The position numbers and the translations under genes were made by a program. The notes beneath the pieces were generated by a model. That model was not told where the DNA came from, searched no databases, and worked only from the letters and a program-made list of their open reading frames with translations. Positions 50,544 through 58,827 of a DNA stretch of 64,000 nt are shown here, one piece after another (positions within the stretch are counted from its first letter, which is position 1; each line of letters opens with the position of its first letter). This DNA comes from JBCBSK01 sp965250105 (GTDB lineage: Bacteria; Pseudomonadota; Alphaproteobacteria; Rhizobiales; Tepidamorphaceae): NCBI GenBank assembly GCA_965250105.1, contig OZ252290.1:2294001-2358000 (forward strand), read 5' to 3'.

Positions 50544-51776
50544 ATGAATGCCGAAGATCCCGCCGTTGCCGCCCTTTGGGCGCCCGAGATCGGCGCGGCC
50601 GCGCCGCGCGATCTGTGCACCGATTGCGGGATTTCGCGGTCTTCCGATCCCAAGGCCTGCGGGCGCGCCTGCCAGTTCATCAGCCCGGACTATCCGGCGC
50701 TCGAAACGGCAGTGCATGGCCGGCAGCGCGATCCCGGGCGGCCCGACGAGGTGCATTTCGGCCCCTTCCGGCGCATGGTGCGGGCTAGCCTCGACCGGCC
50801 GAAACCCGGCGCGCAATGGACCGGCATCGCGACACGCATCGGCGAAAGGCTGCTCGAAACCTGCGCCGTCGACGCCGTCCTGACCGTGGCGCCGGACCCG
50901 CAAGACCGCTGGAAACCGGTTCCGGTGCTCGTCACGAAGCCCGAGGGCATGGCCCGCTGCCGCGGCATGCGCATGGGCTATGCGCCGCTTCTGGCGCTTC
51001 TCGAACCGGCGCGGGCGCGTGGCTATGAACGGCTCGCGGTGATCGGCATCCCGTGCCAGGTCTACGCCTTGCGCGCGCTCGAAAAGGAACTCGGTTTCGA
51101 CCGGCTCTATGTCGTCGGCACACCCTGTTCGGACAATACGACGACGGAGAATTTCCATCGGTTCCTGGCACTGCTGTCGGATCGGTCAGATAGCATCAGC
51201 TATCTGGAATTCCGCGCCGACTACAAGGTCGAGTTGCGCTTTGACGATGGCGCGCGGCGCGAGATCCCGTTCCTCAAACTGCCGATCTCGCAATTGCCGG
51301 GCGATTTCTTCCCGCTGACCTGCCGGACCTGTGTCGACTACACCAATGTTCTGGCCGACATCACGGTCGGCTATATGGGCGGCGAAGGCGCGCAATGGCT
51401 TCTGGTGCGCAATGCGCGCGGCGAGGAACTGCTCGACCTTCTGGGCGACGAGGTGCGGTTGACGGGGCCCGGCAGCCGGGGCAAGCGGGCCGGATCGGTC
51501 AAGGGCTTCATCGCCAATACCGAACGCGCCGCCGGCGGGCTTCCTCTCCGCGCCATGCCGGACTGGGTGCGCCCGATCGTGTCCTGGCTGATGCCGCGCA
51601 TCGGCCCGCGCGGCCTTGAATTCGCGCGCGCCCGCGTCGAGATGAAGGCGGCCGAGACGGTTCTGCATCTGAGGCGCCAGCACCCAAGGCGCATGAAGCA
51701 CATGGTGCCCGATCATGTCTGGACCTTGCTGAAGCCTTATGGCCTTCTGCCAGAGGACGGCGACCGGAAAGACTGA
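50544..51776 (+). CDS. FrhB/HCAR-like flavin and iron-sulfur oxidoreductase
   Basis: A 410-residue member of the coenzyme F420 hydrogenase beta-subunit family. C25-x2-C28 with C39 and C43 (CTDCGISRSSDPKACGRAC) can bind an Fe-S cluster. The C-terminal FrhB domain has YVVGTPCSDNTTTENF and TCRTCVDYTNVLADITVGYMGGEG. The same family includes plant 7-hydroxymethyl-chlorophyll a reductase and bacterial BciB vinyl reductase, which use flavin and ferredoxin rather than F420. The substrate here is unknown; there are no photosynthesis genes in the window. The ATG at 50544 was chosen, although an upstream ATG at 50496 exists. Confidence 0.78.
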   Translation: MNAEDPAVAALWAPEIGAAAPRDLCTDCGISRSSDPKACGRACQFISPDYPALETAVHGRQRDPGRPDEVHFGPFRRMVRASLDRPKPGAQWTGIATRIGERLLETCAVDAVLTVAPDPQDRWKPVPVLVTKPEGMARCRGMRMGYAPLLALLEPARARGYERLAVIGIPCQVYALRALEKELGFDRLYVVGTPCSDNTTTENFHRFLALLSDRSDSISYLEFRADYKVELRFDDGARREIPFLKLPISQLPGDFFPLTCRTCVDYTNVLADITVGYMGGEGAQWLLVRNARGEELLDLLGDEVRLTGPGSRGKRAGSVKGFIANTERAAGGLPLRAMPDWVRPIVSWLMPRIGPRGLEFARARVEMKAAETVLHLRRQHPRRMKHMVPDHVWTLLKPYGLLPEDGDRKD

Positions 51777-51800
51777 CGCCAAGACCCAAGGATCCCGCGC

Positions 51801-52424
51801 ATGACGATCGAGACCTATCTCGCCTATCTCGCCGTGGTTGGCGTGTTCTTCGCGACGCCGCCGGGACCGAGCCAGATCCTCATCATCTCGACGGGCATGC
51901 GCCACGGTCTGAAGCCGAGTTTCGCCACCATGGCCGGCGATCTCACCGCCAATGCCTTGCAGATGACGGCGGCGGCTTTTGGGCTCGCGGCCCTGATCGC
52001 CACCTCGGCGGGACTTCTCGACGTGATCAAATGGGCCGGCGTCGCCTATCTCGTCTATGTCGGCGTCAGAACCCTCAGGGCGCCGCCGCCGAACCTGTCC
52101 GGTGCGGAAAGCGCGCCGCGCGGCACGCTGTTCCAGCGCGGCTTCATCACCTCGGCCTCGAACCCCAAGGCGGTGTTCTTCTTCGCCGCCCTGTTCCCGC
52201 AATTCATCGATCCGGGCGTCGCGATCTGGCCGCAGCTCCTCCTGCTCGGTATCACCTATCTCGTGATCGACGGCGCCATTCTGACGCTCTATTCGGCCTC
52301 CGCCGACAGGATCGGCCGCAAGCTGTCGGGCGGGATGTCGCGCTGGATCAACCGGCTGTCGGGCACGATGATGATCGCGGCCGCCGGCCTGCTGGCGCTC
52401 AAGGACGTCGACACCCGGAACTAG
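51801..52424 (+). CDS. LysE/RhtB-family amino-acid exporter
   Basis: A 207-residue inner-membrane protein with six predicted TM helices. The LysE family signature is near the N-terminus (TPPGPSQILIISTGMRHGLKPSFATMAGDL), and the later GFITSASNPKAVFFFAALFPQFID segment is typical of RhtB-type transporters. It exports an amino acid or homoserine-lactone-like solute; specificity is not predictable. It starts 24 bp after the FrhB-like gene. Confidence 0.9.
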   Translation: MTIETYLAYLAVVGVFFATPPGPSQILIISTGMRHGLKPSFATMAGDLTANALQMTAAAFGLAALIATSAGLLDVIKWAGVAYLVYVGVRTLRAPPPNLSGAESAPRGTLFQRGFITSASNPKAVFFFAALFPQFIDPGVAIWPQLLLLGITYLVIDGAILTLYSASADRIGRKLSGGMSRWINRLSGTMMIAAAGLLALKDVDTRN

Positions 52425-52537
52425 GGCTATTCCAGCGAAAGTGCGAGCCGGCTTCGCGCCTGGGATTTCGCAAGATCAATGGGTTAGAGAACATCCCGTG
52501 AGCCGGAATTCACCGGATGTGCTTGAACCGCGCCGGC

Positions 52538-53488
52538 TCAATAGCCCTTCGACCGGTCAACGACATTGCGCAGGGGCTGGCCCGCCTCGACCGCTGCGAT
52601 CTGTCCGGCGACGTAGCGGGCGTAGGCCTCGGGCTCGGAATCGGCCGCCACATGCGGCGTGACCGTCACCTTGGGATGGCGCCAGAGCGGGCTGTCGGCG
52701 GGCAGCGGCTCGGTCTCGAAGACGTCGAGCGTGGCGGCCGCCAGTTCGCCCGCATCGAGGCTTGCCACGATATCGGCCTCGACCTGCAGCGCCCCGCGCC
52801 CGGCATTGATCAGGACCGGAAATCGGTCGGGCAGCGCGCCGTCCCGCGCCAGGCGGCGGAACAGGTCGCGGTTCAGGATGCCGCGCGTCGCGGGCGTATC
52901 CGGCAGCAGGCTGACCAGAATGTCGGTGCGGTCGAGAAAGGGCGTCAGGCCGTCGGCGCCGGAAAAGCTCTTGACGCCCGGAACCTCCTTGGGCGACCGG
53001 CTCCAGCCGGCGACGTCGAAGCCGAGCAGGCTAAGTTTTTCGGCCGCGTCGCCGCCGAGAACGCCGAGCCCCATGACGCCGACCCGGACATCGGCCGCCG
53101 CCGGCTGCGGCAGGCCGCCATCCCAGCGCCGCTCGCGCTGCAGGGCGTCATAGATGTGCTGCTGGCGGTGATGCATCAGGACCTGTAGCACGATCCATTC
53201 GGTCATCCGCATCGTCATGTTTGACGACACGCCACGCACGATCGGCACGTCGGGCACTCCGGGATCGGACAGGATGTGGTCGACACCGGCGCCGAGCGAG
53301 AAGATCACCTCCAGATTGGGCAGGCCGGCGAGCGTGCCATGCGGCGCCTTCCAGACGCAGGCATAGCGCACGGCCTCCCGGTCGAACGCTTCGTCGGCGG
53401 TGACGATATCGAGGTCGGGCAGGGCCTTGCGGAACATGGCCTGCCATTCGGCATGATCCCAGCCGGTCAGGGCGATCAGAAGTGACAT
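52538..53488 (-). CDS. ghrA: Glyoxylate/hydroxypyruvate reductase A (GhrA-type)
   Basis: A 316-residue D-2-hydroxyacid dehydrogenase. The substrate-binding half is VIFSLGAGVDHIL. The Rossmann motif GVMGLGVLGG is near residue 137. The catalytic Arg is in INAGRGALQ, the Glu is in DVFETEPLP, and the His is in VTVTPHVAA. It matches the GhrA subgroup, which reduces glyoxylate and hydroxypyruvate with NADPH. It is monocistronic and convergent with the LysE gene. Confidence 0.9.
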   Translation of the reverse strand: MSLLIALTGWDHAEWQAMFRKALPDLDIVTADEAFDREAVRYACVWKAPHGTLAGLPNLEVIFSLGAGVDHILSDPGVPDVPIVRGVSSNMTMRMTEWIVLQVLMHHRQQHIYDALQRERRWDGGLPQPAAADVRVGVMGLGVLGGDAAEKLSLLGFDVAGWSRSPKEVPGVKSFSGADGLTPFLDRTDILVSLLPDTPATRGILNRDLFRRLARDGALPDRFPVLINAGRGALQVEADIVASLDAGELAAATLDVFETEPLPADSPLWRHPKVTVTPHVAADSEPEAYARYVAGQIAAVEAGQPLRNVVDRSKGY

Positions 53489-53591
53489 TGGGGGTCTCGG
53501 AAGGTCTGGAAACGGATAGTCCGCGCCTCATGGCACGGAATGTCCGGCCGGTCGAGCCATCATGATGGCCTTGGCGCGACCGGCATCGGCA

Positions 53592-55223
53592 TCAGTCGGC
53601 GACGACACCCTCGCCGGTCGCTTCGATCTCGAAGGCGGCCGCCATCAGCGCCTTGGTGTAGTCGGTTTCGGGATGGTCGAAGATGCGCACCGCCGGGCCT
53701 TGTTCGACGACCCGTCCCTGGCGCATGACGATGACGTCATGGGCCAGCGCGCGGACGACCTTGAGGTCGTGGCTGATGAACAGGAAAGCCAGGTCGTGGC
53801 GGGTCTGGATGTCGCGCAACAGATCGACGATCTGCGCCTGGACGCTCATGTCGAGCGCGCTCGTCGGCTCGTCGAGCATGACGAATTTCGGCTCCAGCAC
53901 CATGGCGCGGGCAATCGCGATGCGCTGGCGCTGGCCGCCGGAAAATTCGTGCGGATAGCGGTCCATCGTCTTGGGGTCGAGGCCGGTCTCGGCCAGCGCC
54001 TGGGCCACCGTCTCGCGGCGGTCGTCATGGGACAGGTCGGGCGCATGCACCTTCAGCCCCTCGCCAACGATGTCGAAGACCGACATGCGCGGGCTGAGCG
54101 AGCCGTAGGGGTCCTGGAAGACGATCTGGAGCTGGTCGCGCAGGCCGCGCATCTTGCGGAAGGAATAGCCCGACAGGTCCTGGCCGAGATAGACGATGCG
54201 GCCCTCCGACGAGATCATGCGCAACAGCGCCAGCCCGAGTGTCGTCTTGCCGGAACCGGATTCACCGACGATGCCGAGCGTCTGGCCGGCGCGCACGGCG
54301 ATGTCGATGCCGTCGACGGCCTTGATATGGCCGACGGTCTTGCGGAAGAAGCCGCGCTTGATCGGAAACCACACCTTCACGTCGTCGGCCTGCATGACGA
54401 TCGGCGCGGTCGGGTCGGGTTCGGGCGGTAGGCCCTTGGGCTCGGCGCTCAGAAGATGGCGGGTATAGGGGTGTTGGGGGTCGGTGAAAATCCGTTCGGT
54501 CGGCCCCTGTTCGACGATTTCGCCCTGGGTCATCACCGAGACCGTGTCGGCGACCTTGCGGACGATGCCGAGATCGTGGGTGATCAGCAGGATGCCCATG
54601 CCGAGCTCGTTCTGAAGTTCCTTGAGAAGCTTCAGGATCTGGGCCTGGACCGTGACGTCGAGGGCAGTCGTCGGCTCGTCGGCGATCAGGAGTTCGGGCG
54701 CGTTGGCGAGCGCCATGGCGATCATGACGCGCTGGCGCTGGCCGCCCGACATCTGATGCGGATAGCTCTTGAGCCGGGTCTCGGGCTCGCGGATGCCGAC
54801 CTGGGTGAGGAGGTCGATGGTGCGCTCGCAGATCGCTTCGCCGCGCAGGCCCGTATGCAGTTCGATGATCTCGCCGATCTGCTTTTCCACGGTGTGCAGC
54901 GGGTTCAGCGAGGTCATCGGCTCCTGGAACACCATGGTGATGTCGTTGCCGCGCACATGGCGCATGGCCAGTTCGTCCTTCGGTAGAAGGTCCTCGCCCT
55001 TGAAGAAGATCTCGCCCTTGGGATGGCTGGCCGTGGGATAGGGCAGGAGCTTGACCACAGACAGCGCCGACACCGACTTGCCGGAGCCGGATTCGCCGAC
55101 CAGCGCATGGGTCTCGCCCTTGGCGATGTCGAAGGAGACACCGGTCACCGCATGCGTGACCTTGCCGGCCTGGCGGAAGTCGATCGCCAGATCGCGGACC
55201 GACAGAAGGGGGGGCTCGGTCAT
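53592..55223 (-). CDS. yejF: Peptide ABC transporter ATPase with two nucleotide-binding domains (YejF-like)
   Basis: A 543-residue tandem ABC ATPase. The first domain has GESGSGKSVSALS, MSGGQRQRVMIA and LLIADEP. The second has GESGSGKTTLGLA, FSGGQRQRIAIARAM and FVMLDEP. Oligopeptide-family C-terminal segments lie between and after them. It energises the YejB/YejE permeases for uptake of microcin C-like or defensin-type peptides. Its start overlaps the PIN-domain gene stop by 4 bp, so the toxin-like gene is coupled into the operon. Confidence 0.92.
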   Translation of the reverse strand: MTEPPLLSVRDLAIDFRQAGKVTHAVTGVSFDIAKGETHALVGESGSGKSVSALSVVKLLPYPTASHPKGEIFFKGEDLLPKDELAMRHVRGNDITMVFQEPMTSLNPLHTVEKQIGEIIELHTGLRGEAICERTIDLLTQVGIREPETRLKSYPHQMSGGQRQRVMIAMALANAPELLIADEPTTALDVTVQAQILKLLKELQNELGMGILLITHDLGIVRKVADTVSVMTQGEIVEQGPTERIFTDPQHPYTRHLLSAEPKGLPPEPDPTAPIVMQADDVKVWFPIKRGFFRKTVGHIKAVDGIDIAVRAGQTLGIVGESGSGKTTLGLALLRMISSEGRIVYLGQDLSGYSFRKMRGLRDQLQIVFQDPYGSLSPRMSVFDIVGEGLKVHAPDLSHDDRRETVAQALAETGLDPKTMDRYPHEFSGGQRQRIAIARAMVLEPKFVMLDEPTSALDMSVQAQIVDLLRDIQTRHDLAFLFISHDLKVVRALAHDVIVMRQGRVVEQGPAVRIFDHPETDYTKALMAAAFEIEATGEGVVAD

Positions 55224-55666
55224 GATTGAAACAGGCCGGTCAGTTGGTCGCTGGATCGCCGTTCCATGCCCGTTGGCAGCTTCACCTTGCGATCATCCGA
55301 TACGAAAGCCGTGCATCCGTGGAGCGACGCCGTCGCGACATGGATGGCATCGGGAAGTTTGTTGCCGAGGCTCGCGCGAAGCCTCGCCGCCTCGGCGAGA
55401 ACATCCTGCCCGATCGGTGCGACGGTCAGCACATCGCCGCTCGTGAGGAATGCCTTATAGACATCGATCATCAGGTCGAGGCCCTCCTTCATCGGTTTGA
55501 CCAGCACCTCGGCGAGCGTGAGGTCGCTCGTGACGAGTCTGGACTGATGCGCCGCGGCCATGTCGAACACGTCAAGAAGATCCCAGCGATCCGTTTCCAC
55601 AAAGGCGATCACGATATTCGTGTCGAGATAGGCCGTCGCGCCATCGGGCAAGGTTAGCGACCCCAT
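55220..55666 (-). CDS. PIN-domain ribonuclease (VapC-like toxin)
   Basis: A 148-residue PIN domain with the acidic site D15 (YLDTNIVIAF), E53 (LTLAEVL), D106 (KLPDAIHVATA) and D124-D125 (VSDDRKV), the arrangement of VapC endoribonucleases. The partner gene immediately upstream overlaps by 13 bp and its stop is read through in a different frame, a common toxin-antitoxin layout. The pair sits between yejE and yejF. All catalytic residues look intact. Confidence 0.85.
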   Translation of the reverse strand: MGSLTLPDGATAYLDTNIVIAFVETDRWDLLDVFDMAAAHQSRLVTSDLTLAEVLVKPMKEGLDLMIDVYKAFLTSGDVLTVAPIGQDVLAEAARLRASLGNKLPDAIHVATASLHGCTAFVSDDRKVKLPTGMERRSSDQLTGLFQS

Positions 55667-55902
55667 TCGTCACGCAAGGCGCGAACGCGTCCGACCGCTT
55701 CGTCCGTCGTGACGTTCGGAATGCCGTGCTCCTTGCGATAGGCGTCAAGACGCTGCTTCAAATCATGCCATGTCGGGCGTTCGGATGATCCACCGCTTTC
55801 CGGTTCCAGGGTGACGGTCACCATCGCGTCGGGCGGCAGGTCGGCCGTCAGCTCTCTTGGCAGCCGTCCCGCCGGGATGTGCTTGTGAACGATCTTGTTC
55901 AT
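55654..55902 (-). CDS. Putative antitoxin of the PIN-domain toxin
   Basis: An 82-residue protein. The short beta-like N-terminus (IVHKHIPAGRLPRELTADLPPDAMVTVTLE) could be an AbrB-like or other DNA-binding fold. The helical C-terminus (TWHDLKQRLDAYRKEHGIPNVTTDEAVGRVRALRDEWG) is a plausible toxin-wrapping segment. GAGGAG 6-7 bases before ATG 55902 decides the start. I do not recognise the family; the assignment rests on its position, size and overlap with the PIN gene. Confidence 0.68.
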   Translation of the reverse strand: MNKIVHKHIPAGRLPRELTADLPPDAMVTVTLEPESGGSSERPTWHDLKQRLDAYRKEHGIPNVTTDEAVGRVRALRDEWGR

Positions 55903-55942
55903 CGGCTCGCTCCTCACGCGGACCCCCATCTTATCACGTCCG

Positions 55943-57124
55943 TCATTGGAACGTCTTGCGGGGGTCGAGCGCATCGCGCACCGCCTCGCCGACGAAGATC
56001 AGCAGGCTCAGCATGATGGCGATGACGAAAAAGCCCGACAGGCCGAGCCACGGCGCCTGGAGGTTGGACTTGCCCTGCGCCAGGAGTTCGCCGAGCGACG
56101 GCGAGCCGGGCGGCAGGCCGAAGCCGAGGAAGTCGAGCGAGGTCAGTGTCGTGATCGAGCCGTTCAGGATGAACGGCATGAAGGTGAGCGTTGCGACCAT
56201 CGCATTGGGCAGCATGTGCCGCCACATCATGGTCAGATTGCCGACGCCGAGCGCGCGGGCGGCCTGGACATATTCGAAATTGCGCACGCGCAGGAATTCC
56301 GCCCGCACCACGCCGACCAGCGACACCCAGGAAAACGCCAGGAGAATGCCGAGCAGGATCCAGAAGGTCGGCTCGATGACCGCCGCGATGATGATCAGCA
56401 GATAGAGCGTCGGGATGGAGGTCCAGATTTCCAGGAAACGCTGGAAGATCAGATCCGTCCAGCCTCCGAAATAGCCCTGAACCGCGCCCGCCGCGATGCC
56501 GATCACCGAGGAGAACAGGGTCAGCGTTAGGCCGAACAGGACCGAGATGCGGAAGCCGTAGATCAGCCGCGCCATCACGTCGCGCGCCTGGTCGTCGGTG
56601 CCGAGCAGGTGGAAATTGCCGAAGGTGCAGTTGGGATCCTCGACGCCGAAATCGTAGCGCTGGCAGCGCTCCTCGCGGGTCTGCATCCAGAAAGGTGGTG
56701 CCGGCGCCGGGGTCGAGATCTCGCGGTTGACGGTGTCGTAGGAATAGCGGATCGGCGGCCAGAGGATCCAGCCGTTCTCCTCGATCAGTTCCTGGACGAA
56801 GGGGTCGCGATATTCGGCTTCGGTCTCGAAATCGCCGCCGAAGGCGGTTTCGGGATAGAAGTTGAAGATCGGCGTGTAATAGGCACCGTCGTAATGGACC
56901 AGGATCGGCTTGTCGTTGGCGATGAACTCGGCGAACAGGCTGAGCACGAACAGCACCATGAAGATCCATAAGGACCAGTAGCCGCGCTTGTTGGCCTTGA
57001 AGTTCTGCCAGCGCCGCCGGTTGAGCGGCGAGGGGTTGAACAGCGAGCGGCGCGGCGGCGGCTCGATCTCACCCGGCGTCGGCTCGACGGTGGAATAGCC
57101 CGACTTTTCGAGATAGGCGTCCAT
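55943..57124 (-). CDS. yejE: Peptide ABC transporter permease YejE
   Basis: A 393-residue permease with the long N-terminal region characteristic of YejE. After a cytoplasmic lead (LNRRRWQNFKANKRGYWSLW) and TM1 comes a large periplasmic loop of about 150 residues (YYTPIFNFYPETAFGGDFETEAEYRDPFV). The BPD-transporter core with an EAA-type loop (FEYVQAARALGVGNLTMMWRHMLPNA) follows. It pairs with YejB. The gap to yejB is 542 bp, occupied by the REP-bounded GIY-YIG cassette. Confidence 0.93.
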   Translation of the reverse strand: MDAYLEKSGYSTVEPTPGEIEPPPRRSLFNPSPLNRRRWQNFKANKRGYWSLWIFMVLFVLSLFAEFIANDKPILVHYDGAYYTPIFNFYPETAFGGDFETEAEYRDPFVQELIEENGWILWPPIRYSYDTVNREISTPAPAPPFWMQTREERCQRYDFGVEDPNCTFGNFHLLGTDDQARDVMARLIYGFRISVLFGLTLTLFSSVIGIAAGAVQGYFGGWTDLIFQRFLEIWTSIPTLYLLIIIAAVIEPTFWILLGILLAFSWVSLVGVVRAEFLRVRNFEYVQAARALGVGNLTMMWRHMLPNAMVATLTFMPFILNGSITTLTSLDFLGFGLPPGSPSLGELLAQGKSNLQAPWLGLSGFFVIAIMLSLLIFVGEAVRDALDPRKTFQ

Positions 57125-57197
57125 CTAGGCCACCTTTCGCTCGAGTAGACGGATCCGTGCCCGCTTAGCCGATGGTGGCCTCGCGGTGCCTGCGTTC

Positions 57198-57229
57198 CTG
57201 GACCCCCGGGACAAGCCCGGGGGTGACGA
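57198..57229 (+). repeat. REP-like palindrome (left boundary of the GIY-YIG cassette)
   Basis: CCTGGA followed by arms CCCCCGGG (57203-57210) and CCCGGGGG (57216-57223) with loop ACAAG, then TGACGA. It has the same consensus as the copies at 20.4 kb and 57.6 kb. It lies 18 bp from the GIY-YIG stop codon. Confidence 0.8.
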
Positions 57230-57246
57230 CCTTTGGACGCTCTTGA

Positions 57247-57534
57247 TCAAACAATGTCGTCCCAAAGATCGCGCCACGTTGGATTCATGACTTCGATGAT
57301 GTTGAGCTTCCAACGTCGTGGCCATTTCTTCATGGCCCTTTCGCGGCGAACGGCCATGTCGATCGTGTCGTATTGTTCGAACCAGACCAACCTTGTCAGG
57401 CCATAACGTTTGGTGAAGCCCGGTAGCGCGCCCGTCCGATGCTGCCAGACTCGTTGGACAAGCTTGCTCGTCGAGCCGATGTAGATCGTTCCGTTGGGCC
57501 GGTTCGTCACGATGTAGACGGCATATTGATACAC
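57247..57534 (-). CDS. GIY-YIG endonuclease family protein
   Basis: A 95-residue single-domain GIY-YIG nuclease. It has VYI (6-8) and IYIGST (17-22), the conserved R28 in LVQRVWQH, the catalytic Glu in VRRERAMKKWPR (E65), and NPTWRDLW at the end. The domain is complete and has no extra DNA-binding module, as in UhrA/UPF0213-type small nucleases. It lies between yejB and yejE with REP palindromes in opposite orientation on both sides, which suggests an inserted cassette. A role in REP propagation is possible but unproven. Confidence 0.9.
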   Translation of the reverse strand: MYQYAVYIVTNRPNGTIYIGSTSKLVQRVWQHRTGALPGFTKRYGLTRLVWFEQYDTIDMAVRRERAMKKWPRRWKLNIIEVMNPTWRDLWDDIV

Positions 57535-57589
57535 GACCCAGCCTCTCGACTGCTGCGGGTGCGTTCATCCCAGGACGGCCATGTTGCTC

Positions 57590-57622
57590 GGCCTCATGGC
57601 CGGACTTGTTCCGGCCATCCAG
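57590..57622 (-). repeat. REP-like palindrome (right boundary of the GIY-YIG cassette)
   Basis: Arms ATGGCCGGA and TCCGGCCAT (57595-57617) with loop CTTGT, followed by CCAGGG. Read on the minus strand it becomes CCTGG-palindrome-GAGG with loop ACAAG, matching the left copy in inverse orientation. It is 61 bp upstream of the GIY-YIG start codon. Confidence 0.8.
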
Positions 57623-57666
57623 GGCGACAAGTCCGAGCTTTGGCGGTTTCTGGTCGACATCCATCC

Positions 57667-58776
57667 TCACAGCTCCCGACGTTCGAAGTCGATGCGCGGG
57701 TCGACCCACGTATAGGTCAGGTCGGAGATCAGATTCACGATCAGGCCGAGCAGCGAGAAGATGTAGAGCGTGGCGAAGACGACCGCATAGTCGCGGTTGA
57801 TGACCGATTCGAAGCCCAGCAGGCCGAGGCCGTCGAGCGAGAAGATGGTCTCGATGAGCAGCGAGCCGGCGAAGAAGGCCGAGATGAAGGCGCCGGGAAA
57901 GCCCGCGATGATGATCAGCATCGCATTGCGGAAGACATGGCCATAGAGCACCTGGCGCTCGGTCAGCCCCTTCATGCGCGCCGTCATGACATATTGCTTG
58001 CGGATCTCGTCGAGGAACGAGTTCTTGGTCAGGAGCGTCGTGGTGGCGAAAGCGCCGAGCGCCATCGCCGTCAGCGGCAGCGCCAGATGCCAGAAGTAGT
58101 CGAGGATGCGTTCCGGCCAACTGAGGCTTTCCCAATTGTCGGAGACGAGCCCGCGCAAGGGGAAGAGATCGAAGAAGGATCCGCCGGCGAACAAGACGAT
58201 CAGCAGGATGGCGAACAGAAAGCCCGGAATCGCATAGCCGACGATGACGATGGCGCTGGTCCAGATGTCGAAGCGGGTGCCGTCGCGCACCGCCTTGGCG
58301 ATGCCGAGCGGGATCGAGATGCCGTAGCTGATCAGCGTCATCCACAGCCCGAGCGAGATCGATACCGGCAGCTTCTCGATGATCAGGTCGATGACGGAGA
58401 TGTCGCGGAAATAGCTGTCGCCGAAATCGAAGCGCAGATAGTTCCACATCATCATGAGGAAGCGCTCATGCGGCGGCCGGTCGAAGCCGAACTGTTCCTC
58501 GAGTTCGCGGATGAATTCCGGATCCAGCCCCTGGGCGCCGCGATAGCGCGAGGTGACGTCGCCGCCCGAGGTGTCGGCGGGCGCCTGGGCGCCGCCGTCG
58601 CCGCCGGCCGATCCGCCGATCCGCGCGGTCGCCGACACGTCGAGTCCCTGAGTTTGGGCGATGATGCGCTCGATCGGCCCGCCCGGCGCGAACTGGATGA
58701 TGACGAAGGAGATCAGCATGATCCCGATGAGCGTCGGGATCATCAGCAATAGTCGTCTGAGGATATAGGCGCCCAT
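57667..58776 (-). CDS. yejB: Peptide ABC transporter permease YejB
   Basis: A 369-residue permease with the DppB-type N-terminal signature (MGAYILRRLLLMIPTLIGIMLISFVIIQFAPGGP). It has a YejB-type periplasmic insertion rich in Gly/Ala (GGSAGGDGGAQAPADTSGGDVTSRYRG) and the EAA loop (LDEIRKQYVMTARMKGLTERQVLYGHVFRNA), with six TM helices. It forms the channel with YejE. It follows the second binding-protein gene by 51 bp. Confidence 0.94.
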   Translation of the reverse strand: MGAYILRRLLLMIPTLIGIMLISFVIIQFAPGGPIERIIAQTQGLDVSATARIGGSAGGDGGAQAPADTSGGDVTSRYRGAQGLDPEFIRELEEQFGFDRPPHERFLMMMWNYLRFDFGDSYFRDISVIDLIIEKLPVSISLGLWMTLISYGISIPLGIAKAVRDGTRFDIWTSAIVIVGYAIPGFLFAILLIVLFAGGSFFDLFPLRGLVSDNWESLSWPERILDYFWHLALPLTAMALGAFATTTLLTKNSFLDEIRKQYVMTARMKGLTERQVLYGHVFRNAMLIIIAGFPGAFISAFFAGSLLIETIFSLDGLGLLGFESVINRDYAVVFATLYIFSLLGLIVNLISDLTYTWVDPRIDFERREL

Positions 58777-58827
58777 GCCGTCTCGGTTCTATCGTTTCAT
58801 GAAGCCGTCGCGGGTCGCGTGCGGCGA

